DNA from: an uncultured Opitutia bacterium
GTDB taxonomy: Bacteria > Verrucomicrobiota > Verrucomicrobiia > Opitutales > Opitutaceae
Assembly: GCA_903827245.1 (NCBI GenBank)
Contig: CAIKHO010000048.1
Coordinates: forward strand, 1 to 64,000
Length of the DNA stretch: 64,000 bases
Direction of reading: 5' to 3'
The position numbers were made by a program, and so were the translations under genes. Of the stretch, positions 40,084-49,450 are shown piece after piece; the first letter of the stretch is position 1, and every line of letters begins with the position of its first letter. A model generated the notes under the pieces. It was not told the origin of the DNA, ran no database searches, and worked only from the letters and a program-made list of their open reading frames with translations.

Positions 40084-41787
40084 ATGTCTGAAAGCACAGT
40101 CGCACCCATCAACAAGAACGAGGTTCTCAAGCAGGCCATTCCCACGCTTGCGGGTAACATTGCGGCCACATTGGCCGATACCTCCGTCGACCGCTTTAGC
40201 GACGACGACACGCAATTCACGAAATTTCACGGCATCTATCAGCAGGATGATCGCGACCTGCGCAAGAGCGCCAAGAAATACATGATGATGATCCGCAGCC
40301 GTATTCCGGGCGGCGTCATGACGGGCAAGCAGTGGATCGTCTTCGACGACCTCGCGACGGCCTACGGCAACAACACCCTCCGTGTCACCACGCGCCAGTG
40401 CATTCAATTTCACGGCGTCCTTAAATCCGGACTCGGCCCGCTCATCAAGCGCATCAACGAGTCCCTCCTCTCGACCCTCGCGGCCTGCGGCGACGTGAAC
40501 CGCAACGTCACCGCCTCGCCCACGCCTGCCACCACGATGGCGCGCGAAGAGGTCTACGCCGATTCCCTGCGCACCGCCTATGCCCTTGCGCCCACGACTA
40601 AGGCCTACCACTCGATCTGGATCGACAACGTTCAGCTGAACCTCGAGGACCCCGCCAACAAGAACTTCGTCGACCCTCTCTACGGCCAGACCTACCTGCC
40701 GCGCAAATTCAAGATTTCCTTCGTCGTTCCGCCCGTGAACGACATGGATCTCTTCACCAACGACCTCGGCTTCATCGCCATCGTCGAAAACGACAAGCTC
40801 ATCGGCTACAACGTCGCCGTCGGCGGCGGCATGGGCCGCAGCCATGGCCAGGTGCAGACCTTTCCCCGTCTCGCCGATGTGATCGGCTTCATCGCCCCCG
40901 AAAGCGTCATCGAGGTCGCAAAGGCCGTGCTCACCACCTTCCGCGATTTCGGCGACCGCACGAACCGCAAGCACGCCCGCTTCAAGTACGTCGTCGAGGA
41001 ACGCGGCGTCGACTGGGTCCGCGCGGAAATCAGCCGCCGCTCCGGCATTCCGTTCGCTCCCGAACGCGCCTACAAGTTCACGACGACGGGCGACCTCTAT
41101 GGCTGGCACCGCGGCGTCGACGGGAAAAAATTCCTCACCCTCTTCGTCGAGACCGGCCGCGTGAAGGATGTGGCGGGGCGTGCACAGAAAACCGCGCTAC
41201 GCGAGATCGCCCTGAAATTCCCCCACGTGGAATTCCGGCTCTCCGCCAACCAGAATGTCATCATCGCCGGCGTGCCCGATGGCGACCAGGCCGCGATCAC
41301 CGCGCTGCTCGCCTCTCACGGCGTCCCGGTGGAGAACCAAGCTTCCGTGCTGCATGCCGCGTCGATGGCCTGCCCGGCCCTGCCGACCTGCGGACTCGCC
41401 CTCGCCGAATCCGAACGCATGCTCCCGGGCCTCCTCGATCGCATCGGGAAGCTGACCGGCGAGCTCGGCCTCGGCAGCGAGGAAATCATTATCCGCTCCA
41501 CGGGCTGCCCGAACGGCTGCGCCCGCCCCTACACGGCGGAGGTCGCCTTCGTCGGCAAGGCGCCCGGCCGCTACCAGCTCTGGATCGGCGGCAGCGCCAC
41601 CGGCACGCGCCTCAACCGCGTCTTCAAGGATGTCGTCAAGGATCCCGAGATCGAAAACGAATTGCGCCCGCTGCTGACCCGCTGGCGGGACCAGCGCCTT
41701 GCCGGCGAACGCTTCGGCGATTTTTCCGCGCGCGTGATCCTGCCCGAGCTCGCCCAGACCGCCGCCGCCAACCCGCCGCCCGCCTGA
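40084..41787 (+). CDS. cysI: Assimilatory sulfite reductase hemoprotein (CysI type)
   Basis: The 567-residue protein reduces sulfite to sulfide using a coupled siroheme and [4Fe-4S] cluster. Cluster ligands are in ACPALPTCGLALAESER and STGCPNGCARP, and the substrate-binding Arg/Lys segments include RVTTRQCIQFHG and the NVQLNLED region. Size and the closing KAPGRYQLWIGG match CysI of the NADPH enzyme. There is no cysJ flavoprotein nearby, so the electron donor may be ferredoxin or an unlinked reductase. It heads the cysI-cysH-cysD-cysN-cysC cluster. Confidence 0.94.
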   Translation: MSESTVAPINKNEVLKQAIPTLAGNIAATLADTSVDRFSDDDTQFTKFHGIYQQDDRDLRKSAKKYMMMIRSRIPGGVMTGKQWIVFDDLATAYGNNTLRVTTRQCIQFHGVLKSGLGPLIKRINESLLSTLAACGDVNRNVTASPTPATTMAREEVYADSLRTAYALAPTTKAYHSIWIDNVQLNLEDPANKNFVDPLYGQTYLPRKFKISFVVPPVNDMDLFTNDLGFIAIVENDKLIGYNVAVGGGMGRSHGQVQTFPRLADVIGFIAPESVIEVAKAVLTTFRDFGDRTNRKHARFKYVVEERGVDWVRAEISRRSGIPFAPERAYKFTTTGDLYGWHRGVDGKKFLTLFVETGRVKDVAGRAQKTALREIALKFPHVEFRLSANQNVIIAGVPDGDQAAITALLASHGVPVENQASVLHAASMACPALPTCGLALAESERMLPGLLDRIGKLTGELGLGSEEIIIRSTGCPNGCARPYTAEVAFVGKAPGRYQLWIGGSATGTRLNRVFKDVVKDPEIENELRPLLTRWRDQRLAGERFGDFSARVILPELAQTAAANPPPA

Positions 41788-41835
41788 GGGCCGGCTTCAC
41801 TCTCACGGCTACTCGCGCCCGCGAATGTCCCTCCC

Positions 41836-42492
41836 ATGACTCCCGACCAAATTGCCACGGCGAACCACGAACTCCGCTCGAAGTCGCCGCTTGAAATCAC
41901 CCGCTGGGCCATCGCCCACGGTGGCGGGCGCGCGATTGTCTCCACCAATTTCCGCCCGTACGAAGCCGCCATCCTTCACGCAAGCGTACAGGCGCAGCCG
42001 GACATTCCCGTGCTCTGGGTCGACCACGGCTACAATCGCCCGGCGACCTACAAGCATGCCGAGGAGCTGCGCACGCGCTTCAAGCTGAACCTCCAGCCGT
42101 TCCTGCCGCTGATGACGCCCGCTCATCGCGACGCCCTTTACGGCCCCATCCCGACGACCGAGGACGAGGCAGGCCTGAAGCGCTTCAGCGCCGTCATGAA
42201 GCTGGAGCCGTTTCAACGCGGGATGAAGACCCTCGCGCCCGCCGTCTGGATCACCGCCCTGCGCAAGGTGCAGAACCCGAACCGCGCCGAGCTCGATATC
42301 CTTTCACCTGACGCCAACTTCGGCGCCCTGAAGGTCAGCCCCTTCTTTTATTTCACGGACGCCGACATGGAGGCCTACCTCGCGGAGCACAAGCTCCCGA
42401 ACGAGTGGGACTATTTCGACCCGGCCAAGGCGGACGAAAAGCGCGAATGCGGCCTGCACGCCGCGTGGGGCAAGAAGGCCGTGAACCAGTAA
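41836..42492 (+). CDS. cysH: Phosphoadenylyl-sulfate (PAPS) reductase
   Basis: The 218-residue enzyme reduces PAPS to sulfite with thioredoxin. It has the PP-loop-like fold (AIVSTNFRPYEAAILHA) and the catalytic cysteine near the C-terminus in KRECGLH. The paired Cys motifs that bind a [4Fe-4S] cluster in APS reductases are absent, so PAPS is the expected substrate, consistent with the APS kinase gene downstream. It follows cysI by 48 bp. The frame starts at ATG 41836. Confidence 0.92.
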   Translation: MTPDQIATANHELRSKSPLEITRWAIAHGGGRAIVSTNFRPYEAAILHASVQAQPDIPVLWVDHGYNRPATYKHAEELRTRFKLNLQPFLPLMTPAHRDALYGPIPTTEDEAGLKRFSAVMKLEPFQRGMKTLAPAVWITALRKVQNPNRAELDILSPDANFGALKVSPFFYFTDADMEAYLAEHKLPNEWDYFDPAKADEKRECGLHAAWGKKAVNQ

Positions 42493-42565
42493 AAACGCTT
42501 GGTTCGCGGTGCGGAGAAGGCGGGAACCCCGTCTTCGTCTCGCCCCGTCGTCAGATCCATCGCCG

Positions 42566-43468
42566 ATGAGCAACTACCACCTCGACCATCTCCAGCACCT
42601 CGAAACCGAGGCGATCCACGTCATGCGCGAGGTCGCCGGCGAGTTCGAGCGGCCGGCGCTGCTCTTCTCCGGCGGCAAGGATTCCATCTGCCTGATCCGT
42701 CTCGCCGAAAAAGCCTTCCGCCCCTCTGAACTGCCGATGCCGCTGCTGAACGTCGACACCGGCCATCACTTCCCCGAGCTGAACGAATTCCGCGACGCGC
42801 GCGCCAAGGAACTCGGCGCGAAGCTCATCGTCCGCCGCGTCGAGGACGCCATCGCCAGCGGCGTCGCCGTGCCCGCCCCGGGCGAAATCAGCCGCAACCG
42901 CCTCCAGATTCCGACGCTGCTCGCCGCCATCGAGGAGTTCCGTTTCGACTGCTGCATCGGCGGCGCCCGGCGGGACGAGGAAAAGGCCCGCGCCAAGGAG
43001 CGCTTTTTCAGCTTCCGTGACAGCTTCGGCCAGTGGGACCCCAAGAACCAGCGCCCGGAAATCTGGAACCTGTACAATGCGCGCATCAATCCCGGTGAAA
43101 ACATGCGCGTGTTCCCGCTCAGCAACTGGACCGAAATGGACGTGTGGGAATACATCCGCCGCGAAAAGCTGGAGGTGCCGACCATCTATTTCAGCCATCG
43201 CCGCCAGTGTGTCCGCCGCCAGGGCCAGTGGCTGCCTGTGACGACCCTCGTGCCACCAAAACCGAATGAAGAGGTTCGCGAACTGGTCGTCCGGGTGCGC
43301 ACCATCGGCGACATCATCAGCACGGGCATGGTGGAGTCCCCGGCCGATTCCGTCGACGACATCATCGCCGAGATCGCCGCGGCCCGCGTGACCGAGCGCG
43401 GCTCGCGCGCGGACGACAAGTCCTCCGAGGCCGCGATGGAAGACCGCAAAAAGGCGGGATATTTCTGA
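42566..43468 (+). CDS. cysD: Sulfate adenylyltransferase subunit 2
   Basis: The 300-residue subunit catalyses ATP sulfurylation of sulfate to APS together with CysN. The PP-loop LLFSGGKDSICLIRLAEKAF is near residues 35-55, and VDTGHHFPE, GGARRDEEKARAKER and the C-terminal AAMEDRKKAGYF are diagnostic. The ATG at 42566 (MSNYHLDHL) is chosen over an in-frame ATG at 42509 by homology. It lies 73 bp after cysH and 34 bp before cysN. Confidence 0.96.
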   Translation: MSNYHLDHLQHLETEAIHVMREVAGEFERPALLFSGGKDSICLIRLAEKAFRPSELPMPLLNVDTGHHFPELNEFRDARAKELGAKLIVRRVEDAIASGVAVPAPGEISRNRLQIPTLLAAIEEFRFDCCIGGARRDEEKARAKERFFSFRDSFGQWDPKNQRPEIWNLYNARINPGENMRVFPLSNWTEMDVWEYIRREKLEVPTIYFSHRRQCVRRQGQWLPVTTLVPPKPNEEVRELVVRVRTIGDIISTGMVESPADSVDDIIAEIAAARVTERGSRADDKSSEAAMEDRKKAGYF

Positions 43469-43502
43469 GGCCGCCCGCCTCGCAACCTTTCGCGAACCGC
43501 CC

Positions 43503-44822
43503 ATGCCCGCCTCCCAGCATCATCCCGTCGACATCCTCCGCTTCAACACCTGCGGGAGCGTCGACGACGGCAAGTCCACCCTCATCGGCCGCCTGCTCTA
43601 CGATTCAAAATCGCTGATGGAGGACCAGATCGAGGCGCTGGAGCGCTCCGCCGACATCACCGGCGGCGGCCAGATCAACCTCGCCAATCTCACGGACGGC
43701 CTCCGCGCGGAACGCGAACAGGGCATCACGATCGATGTCGCCTACCGCTACTTCGCCACGCCGCGCCGCAAGTTTATCATCGCCGACACCCCGGGCCATG
43801 TGCAGTACACGCGTAACATGGTCACCGGCGCCTCGAGCGCCAACCTGTCGATCGTCCTTGTCGATGCGCGCCTGGGCGTGATCGAGCAAAGCCGCCGCCA
43901 CAGCTGCATCGCCTCCCTGCTGCGCATTCCGCACCTGATCGTGGCGATCAACAAGATGGACCTCGTCGACTGGAGCGAGGCGCGCTTCATGGAAATTCGC
44001 GACCAGTTCGAGGAATTCCTGCCCCGGCTCGACATGAAGGATGTGCAGTTCATCCCGATCAGCGCGCTCAATGGCGACAACGTCGTCGAGCCGTCGAAGC
44101 ACACGCCCTGGTACGCCGGTCCGACTTTGCTCGGCCATCTCGAAAGCGTCCATATCGGCAGCGACTGGAACCTCAACGGCTTTCGTCTCCCCGTGCAGTG
44201 GGTCAACCGCCCGAACAATCCGCAGGATGCGAAGCTGCACGATTTCCGCGGCTTCAGCGGCCAGATTGCCGGTGGCATCGTGCGCGTCGGCCAGAAAGTG
44301 CTGGCACTCCCCGCCGGCATCACCAGCACCGTCCAGCAGATCTGGACGTATGACGGACCGGTCCAGGAGGCGTTCTGCCCGCAATCGGTCACCCTCGTGC
44401 TCGCCCACGACATCGATATCAGCCGCGGCAGCATGATCATCGGACTCGATCAGCTGCCGGGCACCGGCACCGAATTGCACGCCAAGGTCTGCTGGATGCA
44501 CCAGCGCCCGCTCCTGCGCGGGAAAAAATACTTCCTCAAGCACACCTCGAATACTGTGCAGGCCGTGGTCAGCGAGATCGAGCACCGGATCAACATCACC
44601 ACCCTCGAGCCCGAGCCCGCGCCCACCGAGCTCGGCCTGAACGACATCGGCGAAATCCGCCTGCGCACCGCCAAGCCGCTCATCTACGACGGTTATGCCG
44701 CCAACCGGCTGACCGGCTCGTTCATCCTCGTCGAGCAGGGAACGAACGCCACCGTCGCCGCCGGCATGCTCCACGCGTCGCGCGAGGTCGTGAAGCCGGA
44801 GAACGCCGACTACGTGATCTAA
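43503..44822 (+). CDS. cysN: Sulfate adenylyltransferase subunit 1 (GTPase)
   Basis: The 439-residue EF-Tu-like GTPase drives APS formation by CysD. G-motifs are clear: GSVDDGKSTLIG (residues 18-29), DTPGH, and NKMDLVD; switch I has the GITIDVAYRYF variant typical of CysN. Two beta-barrel domains follow. There is no fused APS kinase domain; CysC is encoded separately downstream, 95 bp away. Confidence 0.96.
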   Translation: MPASQHHPVDILRFNTCGSVDDGKSTLIGRLLYDSKSLMEDQIEALERSADITGGGQINLANLTDGLRAEREQGITIDVAYRYFATPRRKFIIADTPGHVQYTRNMVTGASSANLSIVLVDARLGVIEQSRRHSCIASLLRIPHLIVAINKMDLVDWSEARFMEIRDQFEEFLPRLDMKDVQFIPISALNGDNVVEPSKHTPWYAGPTLLGHLESVHIGSDWNLNGFRLPVQWVNRPNNPQDAKLHDFRGFSGQIAGGIVRVGQKVLALPAGITSTVQQIWTYDGPVQEAFCPQSVTLVLAHDIDISRGSMIIGLDQLPGTGTELHAKVCWMHQRPLLRGKKYFLKHTSNTVQAVVSEIEHRINITTLEPEPAPTELGLNDIGEIRLRTAKPLIYDGYAANRLTGSFILVEQGTNATVAAGMLHASREVVKPENADYVI

Positions 44823-44917
44823 GGGTGCCGGACGCGCCCGGCGGCCTCCCGGACGGAATCTGTGCGGCGGAAATTTCGTCGCCTCAACGACACCACCGGG
44901 CATAGTTCAGCCCATTC

Positions 44918-45568
44918 ATGGCCGGCTCCCATCCAGCTCCATTATCCGCGAAGGCCGGGTCATCGCCCGGAAACTCCTTTTGGGCAAAAAGCCAGATCAA
45001 GGCCGCGGAAAGGGCCCGGCGCCATGGCCACGCCGGCCGCGTCATCTGGTTCACCGGTCTTTCCGGCGCGGGCAAATCCACCCTCGCGATCGCGCTCGAA
45101 CGCCGGCTCTTCGACGCGGGCCGGCAGGTCTACCTGCTCGATGGCGACAACCTCCGGCACGGGCTGTGCGCCGACCTCGGGTTTTCCACCGGCGGGCGAA
45201 CCGAGAACATCCGGCGGGCCTCCGAGGTCGCGCGGCTTTTTGCCGACGCCGGCCTGATCTGTCTCGCCGCGTTCATCTCTCCGCGACTTGCCGACCGCGA
45301 ACACGCCCGCCGGCTCCTGCCTCCGAGGGGATTTATCGAGGTGTTCGTCAACACGCCCATCGAGGTCTGTCGCCAGCGTGATCCCAAGGGCCTGTACGCC
45401 CGCGCCGATCGCGGCGAAATCGCCGAGTTCACCGGCGTGTCAGCGCCGTATGAGGCGCCACCCAATCCGGAAATTACCCTGCGCACCGATCTCGATTCCG
45501 TCGAGACCTGCATTGGCCGTATCCTCAGCTACCTCGGGCACCTGGAACCGCCGGCCGCCGCGCACTGA
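44918..45568 (+). CDS. cysC: Adenylylsulfate kinase
   Basis: The 216-residue kinase phosphorylates APS to PAPS. VIWFTGLSGAGKSTLA (P-loop) is near residues 42-57, with LLDGDNLRHGLCADLGFS and a later RAD/GEI segment as in the family. The N-terminal 40 residues are longer than in E. coli CysC and unstructured-looking. It closes the sulfate assimilation cluster and explains the PAPS-type CysH. Confidence 0.95.
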   Translation: MAGSHPAPLSAKAGSSPGNSFWAKSQIKAAERARRHGHAGRVIWFTGLSGAGKSTLAIALERRLFDAGRQVYLLDGDNLRHGLCADLGFSTGGRTENIRRASEVARLFADAGLICLAAFISPRLADREHARRLLPPRGFIEVFVNTPIEVCRQRDPKGLYARADRGEIAEFTGVSAPYEAPPNPEITLRTDLDSVETCIGRILSYLGHLEPPAAAH

Positions 45569-45658
45569 CGCAACGCCAGGCTTTCGCCCGTCCAGGCTCT
45601 GAGCTATTGCATTGACACTCCCCCCGCCCCGAACGCGAAAATCCCCGCCCTTTCCTTC

Positions 45659-46639
45659 ATGAAACGCGTCCTCCTCACCACCACGTCCTTCCAGGACACG
45701 CCCGGCGAACATCACCAGCTTCTCGCCGACACGGGCTGGGAAATCGTCCGCGCGCGCGGCCCGCTTAACGAGGCCGACACGCTCGCGCTCGTCGGTGACA
45801 TTGACGCCTACATCTGCGGCGACGACGCCATCACGCGCCAGGTGCTCGAGAAGGCCCGGCCGCGGCTCAAGGTGCTGAGCAAATACGGCATCGGCGTCGA
45901 CAAGATCGACGTGAAAGCCTGCACCGAGTTCGGCATCCCGCTGCTCTTCACGCCCGGCGTGAACCACACCACCGTCGCCGAGCACACCTTCCTGCTCCTC
46001 CTCGCCCTCGAGAAGAACCTGCTCTTCCACACCGACTCCACCCGCGCCGGCGGCTGGAAGCGCAAGACCGGCCACGAGTTGCTTGAGAAGACCATCGGGA
46101 TCATCGGCCTCGGCCGCATCGGCAAGGAAGTCGCCCTCCGCGCCCGCGCGTTCGGCATGAACGTCATCGCCTACGATGTCTACTGGGACGAAAAGTTCGC
46201 CGCCGCCCATCAGGTAAAACGCGCCGCCAGCCTCGACGAGGTCTATGCAGCGTCCGACTACCTCTCGCTGCATACCAACCTCACGCCCGAGACCCGCGAC
46301 ATGATCGGCGCCAAGTCATTTCCCAAGATGAAAAAGGGCGTGCTGATCCTCAACTGCGCCCGCGGTGAGATCGTCAACACCGCGGACATGGTCGCCGCCC
46401 TCAAGTCCGGCCAGGTCGGTGGCTACGGCACCGATGTGCTCGACGTCGAACCGCCCGCCCCCGACCACCCGCTGCTCAAGCTGCCGAACGTGGTGTGCAC
46501 GCCACATATCGCCTCGCGCACCTTCGAGAGCGTCGTCCGCCAGGCCACCACGGCAGTGAAAAACCTCACCCTCGCGATGAATGGCGAGAAGCCGATCGCC
46601 CAGGTCAACCCCGAGGTGCCGGTCAAGAAAGCCGTCTGA
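45659..46639 (+). CDS. D-isomer-specific 2-hydroxyacid dehydrogenase (PGDH-like)
   Basis: The 326-residue NAD-dependent enzyme has a Rossmann motif GIIGLGRIGKEVA near residue 145, the Arg of NCARGEIVN near 235, the Glu of DVLDVEPP and the catalytic His of TPHIAS near 280. It lacks the ACT domain of biosynthetic SerA. The 2-hydroxyacid is not specified by sequence. It lies 57 bp upstream of an MDH2-fold dehydrogenase and near a KDG-kinase-like gene, suggesting sugar-acid or other hydroxyacid metabolism. Confidence 0.85.
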   Translation: MKRVLLTTTSFQDTPGEHHQLLADTGWEIVRARGPLNEADTLALVGDIDAYICGDDAITRQVLEKARPRLKVLSKYGIGVDKIDVKACTEFGIPLLFTPGVNHTTVAEHTFLLLLALEKNLLFHTDSTRAGGWKRKTGHELLEKTIGIIGLGRIGKEVALRARAFGMNVIAYDVYWDEKFAAAHQVKRAASLDEVYAASDYLSLHTNLTPETRDMIGAKSFPKMKKGVLILNCARGEIVNTADMVAALKSGQVGGYGTDVLDVEPPAPDHPLLKLPNVVCTPHIASRTFESVVRQATTAVKNLTLAMNGEKPIAQVNPEVPVKKAV

Positions 46640-46695
46640 ACCGCCGTCCATCTTTTCCCGCCACTCTTACTTTTATCCTCACCTTCCTTTCCGCC

Positions 46696-47790
46696 ATGTC
46701 CGAAATTTTCTACGTCGTCCCCGAGGAACAGCACAACGCCCTCGTCAGCGCCGCCTATAAAAAGCGCGGCTACACCAGCCAGGAGGCCGCCGCCGGCGCG
46801 CGTTTCTGTGCCGAGGCCACGCGCCATGGCATCCGCACGCACAACGCGCTGAAGGCCCTGCACCTCGACCATCTCTTCGGCTCCGCCGCCGGCGGCTGCG
46901 TGCCCAAGGCGAAGATCGAGAAGGTCCCGACGCGCTTCCGCGGCGCCCAGGTCTGGAATGCCAACAAGAAGCTCGGCCAGGCCACCGGCTACGCCGCGAT
47001 CGAGGCCGCCATCAAGCTGGCCGACCGCTACGGCGTCGGCATGATCTCCGTCGACAACGCCTTCCACTACCTCTGGGGCGGCGGTTACGTGATGGACGCT
47101 GCGCGCCGCGGCTACATCGCCTACACCAACTGCACCGCCGCGCTCGCCGAGGTCGTGCCGTTCGGCGGGAAATATCCCACGCTCGGCACCAACCCGCACT
47201 CCTGGGGCTTTCCCACCACCGCGGCCATCGGCTACCCCATCGTGATCGACTGGGCCACCTCGGTCGTCGCCATGGGCCGCGTCCAGCAGCTCGCCCGCGA
47301 GGGCAAGCAGCTCCCGCCCGGCGCCGCGGTCGACGTCAACGGCAACCCCACGACCGACCCGCAGCAGGCGAAGTACCTCCTGCCGTTCGGCGCGCACAAG
47401 GGCTACGGTCTCTCGCTCATGAACGAGGTCATCGGCGCCTTCATCGGCGGCTCGCTGCCAACGCTCCGCAGCCGCTGGGACCAGCAGCCCGACGAGAAGC
47501 ACACCTGCGCCTTCTTCTTCCAGGTCTGGCACCCCGACGCGATGAATGCCGGCGCCTTCGCCAAGGGCCGCAACCAGACGGAGAACGTCAAGGCCGTCAT
47601 CGGCGACATCCTCGGCCACGGCAACGAGGGCTGCATGCTCCCCGGCCAGCTCGAGGCCCAGGCCGCCGCCCGTAGCGCCAAGAACGGCGGCCTGCTCTTC
47701 TCCGAGGCCGAAATCGCCGCCTTCAACGAAATCGCCACCGAGGCCCGCAAGCGCCCGTGGAAACTCAGCGACCTGAAGGTCGCCGAGTAA
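46696..47790 (+). CDS. Malate/L-lactate dehydrogenase (MDH2/Ldh2) family oxidoreductase
   Basis: From the ATG at 46696 the protein has 364 residues. The fold is recognised by the early TRHGIRTHNALKAL (family: S-H-G-x-x-R), the VDNAFHYLWGGGYVMDAA segment (family: S-x-H-x-G), the LGTNPHSWGFPT nucleotide-site motif and GAHKGYGLSLMNE. The SHG is changed to RHG-I-R-T-H, so it is a divergent branch. Related enzymes include YiaK (diketogulonate reductase) and ComC. It is downstream of a PGDH-like gene and upstream of a PfkB kinase. Confidence 0.82.
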   Translation: MSEIFYVVPEEQHNALVSAAYKKRGYTSQEAAAGARFCAEATRHGIRTHNALKALHLDHLFGSAAGGCVPKAKIEKVPTRFRGAQVWNANKKLGQATGYAAIEAAIKLADRYGVGMISVDNAFHYLWGGGYVMDAARRGYIAYTNCTAALAEVVPFGGKYPTLGTNPHSWGFPTTAAIGYPIVIDWATSVVAMGRVQQLAREGKQLPPGAAVDVNGNPTTDPQQAKYLLPFGAHKGYGLSLMNEVIGAFIGGSLPTLRSRWDQQPDEKHTCAFFFQVWHPDAMNAGAFAKGRNQTENVKAVIGDILGHGNEGCMLPGQLEAQAAARSAKNGGLLFSEAEIAAFNEIATEARKRPWKLSDLKVAE

Positions 47791-47800
47791 TTTGAATGGG

Positions 47801-47905
47801 GAAGGTTGAAGGCTGAAAGAACGATCCGGCCGAAGGCCACTCTGGCTCCTCCCTCAACCTTTCTCGCATAACCGCGCGCGTCTTTCATCTTTCACCCTGC
47901 AACTT
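47801..47905. repeat. Imperfect inverted repeat (GTTGAAGGCTGAAAG type)
   Basis: GAAGGTTGAAGGCTGAAAGA starts at 47801 and is loosely mirrored by CTTTCATCTTTCACCCTGC ending near 47900; an inner GGCCGAAGGCC lies between. It fills the gap between the dehydrogenase and the kinase genes. Confidence 0.55.
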
Positions 47906-47920
47906 TAAAACTCCCGCAAA

Positions 47921-49015
47921 ATGAGCCTTAAAATCAAATCCGCCTCCGAATGTAAGTACGACCAGATCTCGCTCGGCGAGGTCATGCTGCGCCTTGACCC
48001 CGGCGAGACCCGCGTTCGCGTCGCCCGCGAGTTCAAGGTCTGGGAGGGCGGCGGCGAATACAACACGTCCCGCGGTCTGCGCAAATGCTTCGGCCTCCGC
48101 ACCGCCGTGTGCACCGCGTTCGTGGACAACGAGGTCGGCCACCTCGTCGAGGACTTCATCATGCAGGGTGGCGTCGCCACCGACTTCATCAAGTGGCGCG
48201 AGGACGACGGCATCGGCCGCACCGTCCGTAACGGCCTGAACTTCACCGAGCGCGGCTTCGGCATCCGCGGCGCCGTCGGCGTCCCCGACCGCGGCAACAC
48301 CGCCGCGTCGCAGCTTAAGCCAGGTGACTTCAACTGGGACGACATCTTCGGCAAGCAAGGCGTCCGCTGGTTTCACACCGGCGGCATCTTCGCCGCGCTT
48401 TCCGAGAGCACCGCGCAGATCACCGTCGAGGCCGTCAAGGCCGCGAACAAGCACGGCACGATCGTCAGCTACGATCTCAACTACCGCCCGTCGCTCTGGA
48501 AGACCATCGGCGGCCTCAAAAAGGCGCAGGAGGTCAACCGCGAGATCGCGAAGTACGTCGATGTGATGATCGGCAACGAGGAGGATTTCACCGCGTCGCT
48601 CGGCTTCGCCGTCAAGGGCGCCGAGGACCTCAAGCACATCGAGACCGGCGCCTTCAAGGCGATGATCGAGACGGCCGTGAAGGAATTCCCCAACTTCAAG
48701 GTGGCCGCCACCACGCTGCGCCACGTCCACACCGCCACGGTGAACGACTGGAGCGCCATCCTCTGGCACGACGGCAAGTTTCACGAGAGCCGCCAGTATC
48801 CCCGCCTCGAGATCCTCGACCGCGTCGGCGGCGGCGATTCCTTCGCTTCCGGCCTGCAGTTCGGCTTCCTCTCCAAGAACGACCCGCAGGCCGCCGTCGA
48901 CTACGGCGCGGCCCACGGCGCGTTCGCCTCGACGACCCCCGGCGACACCTCGATGGCCACCCAGAAGGAAGTCGAGAAGCTCATGAAGGGCGGCAGCGCC
49001 CGCGTCGTGCGGTGA
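47921..49015 (+). CDS. PfkB-family sugar kinase, 2-dehydro-3-deoxygluconokinase-like
   Basis: The 364-residue ribokinase-fold enzyme starts SLGEVMLRLDPGETRVRVA and has the Gly-rich EGGGEYNTSRGL substrate motif near residue 44. The anion-hole/catalytic base motif is DRVGGGDSFASG near residue 300, in the GGGD form common in KDG kinases. YDLNYRPSLW is the ribose-like region. It would phosphorylate KDG or a similar keto-sugar acid. No aldolase (eda) is present in the window. Confidence 0.85.
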   Translation: MSLKIKSASECKYDQISLGEVMLRLDPGETRVRVAREFKVWEGGGEYNTSRGLRKCFGLRTAVCTAFVDNEVGHLVEDFIMQGGVATDFIKWREDDGIGRTVRNGLNFTERGFGIRGAVGVPDRGNTAASQLKPGDFNWDDIFGKQGVRWFHTGGIFAALSESTAQITVEAVKAANKHGTIVSYDLNYRPSLWKTIGGLKKAQEVNREIAKYVDVMIGNEEDFTASLGFAVKGAEDLKHIETGAFKAMIETAVKEFPNFKVAATTLRHVHTATVNDWSAILWHDGKFHESRQYPRLEILDRVGGGDSFASGLQFGFLSKNDPQAAVDYGAAHGAFASTTPGDTSMATQKEVEKLMKGGSARVVR

Positions 49016-49048
49016 CGCGGGATTTTGCGGCTTCGCCCTGCCCTGGCC

Positions 49049-49450
49049 TCAAAACCGCTGCTGATAGCGAAAGCCCGAGCCCGGGTCATATGGGACCGGC
49101 TCGTACGGCTGGAGCCTGAGCGTCGGTTTCCGCGGGGGAATCGGGTCTTTCAACCGGTTGGGCGTGGCTTGGTAGAATTCCCACACCTCAACCGGTGCAG
49201 CAGCGTCGGGGCTTGAGGCCGGAGCGGTCCAGGCGATCACCCCGCCATACATCACCACTTCGGCCCGGCCGTCGTAGATCCATAATTCAAAGCCGCGGCC
49301 CTCGCTGCGGAACAAGGGTGCACCCAGCGTTGCCACCGCCTGCTCCGCGGTCATGCCCAGCTTGAGCTGCGTCCAGCCATCCGCGCCCCGGGCCATGCCG
49401 GGTAAGAGAAGGGACAGCAGAGCGAGCAAAAACAGGAGCTTCCGGGCCAT
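49049..49450 (-). CDS. Small exported protein with SmpA/BamE-like domain
   Basis: The 133-residue protein has a signal peptide (MARKLLFLLALLSLLLPGMA) and a short domain reading WTQLKLGMTAEQAVATLGAP, then GFELWIYDGRAEVVMYGG, the pattern of the SmpA/OmlA/BamE-like fold (L-x-x-G-M-T at its start). No lipobox cysteine is seen. The C-terminal part is Pro-rich. It may act in the envelope; partner unknown. Confidence 0.7.
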   Translation of the reverse strand: MARKLLFLLALLSLLLPGMARGADGWTQLKLGMTAEQAVATLGAPLFRSEGRGFELWIYDGRAEVVMYGGVIAWTAPASSPDAAAPVEVWEFYQATPNRLKDPIPPRKPTLRLQPYEPVPYDPGSGFRYQQRF

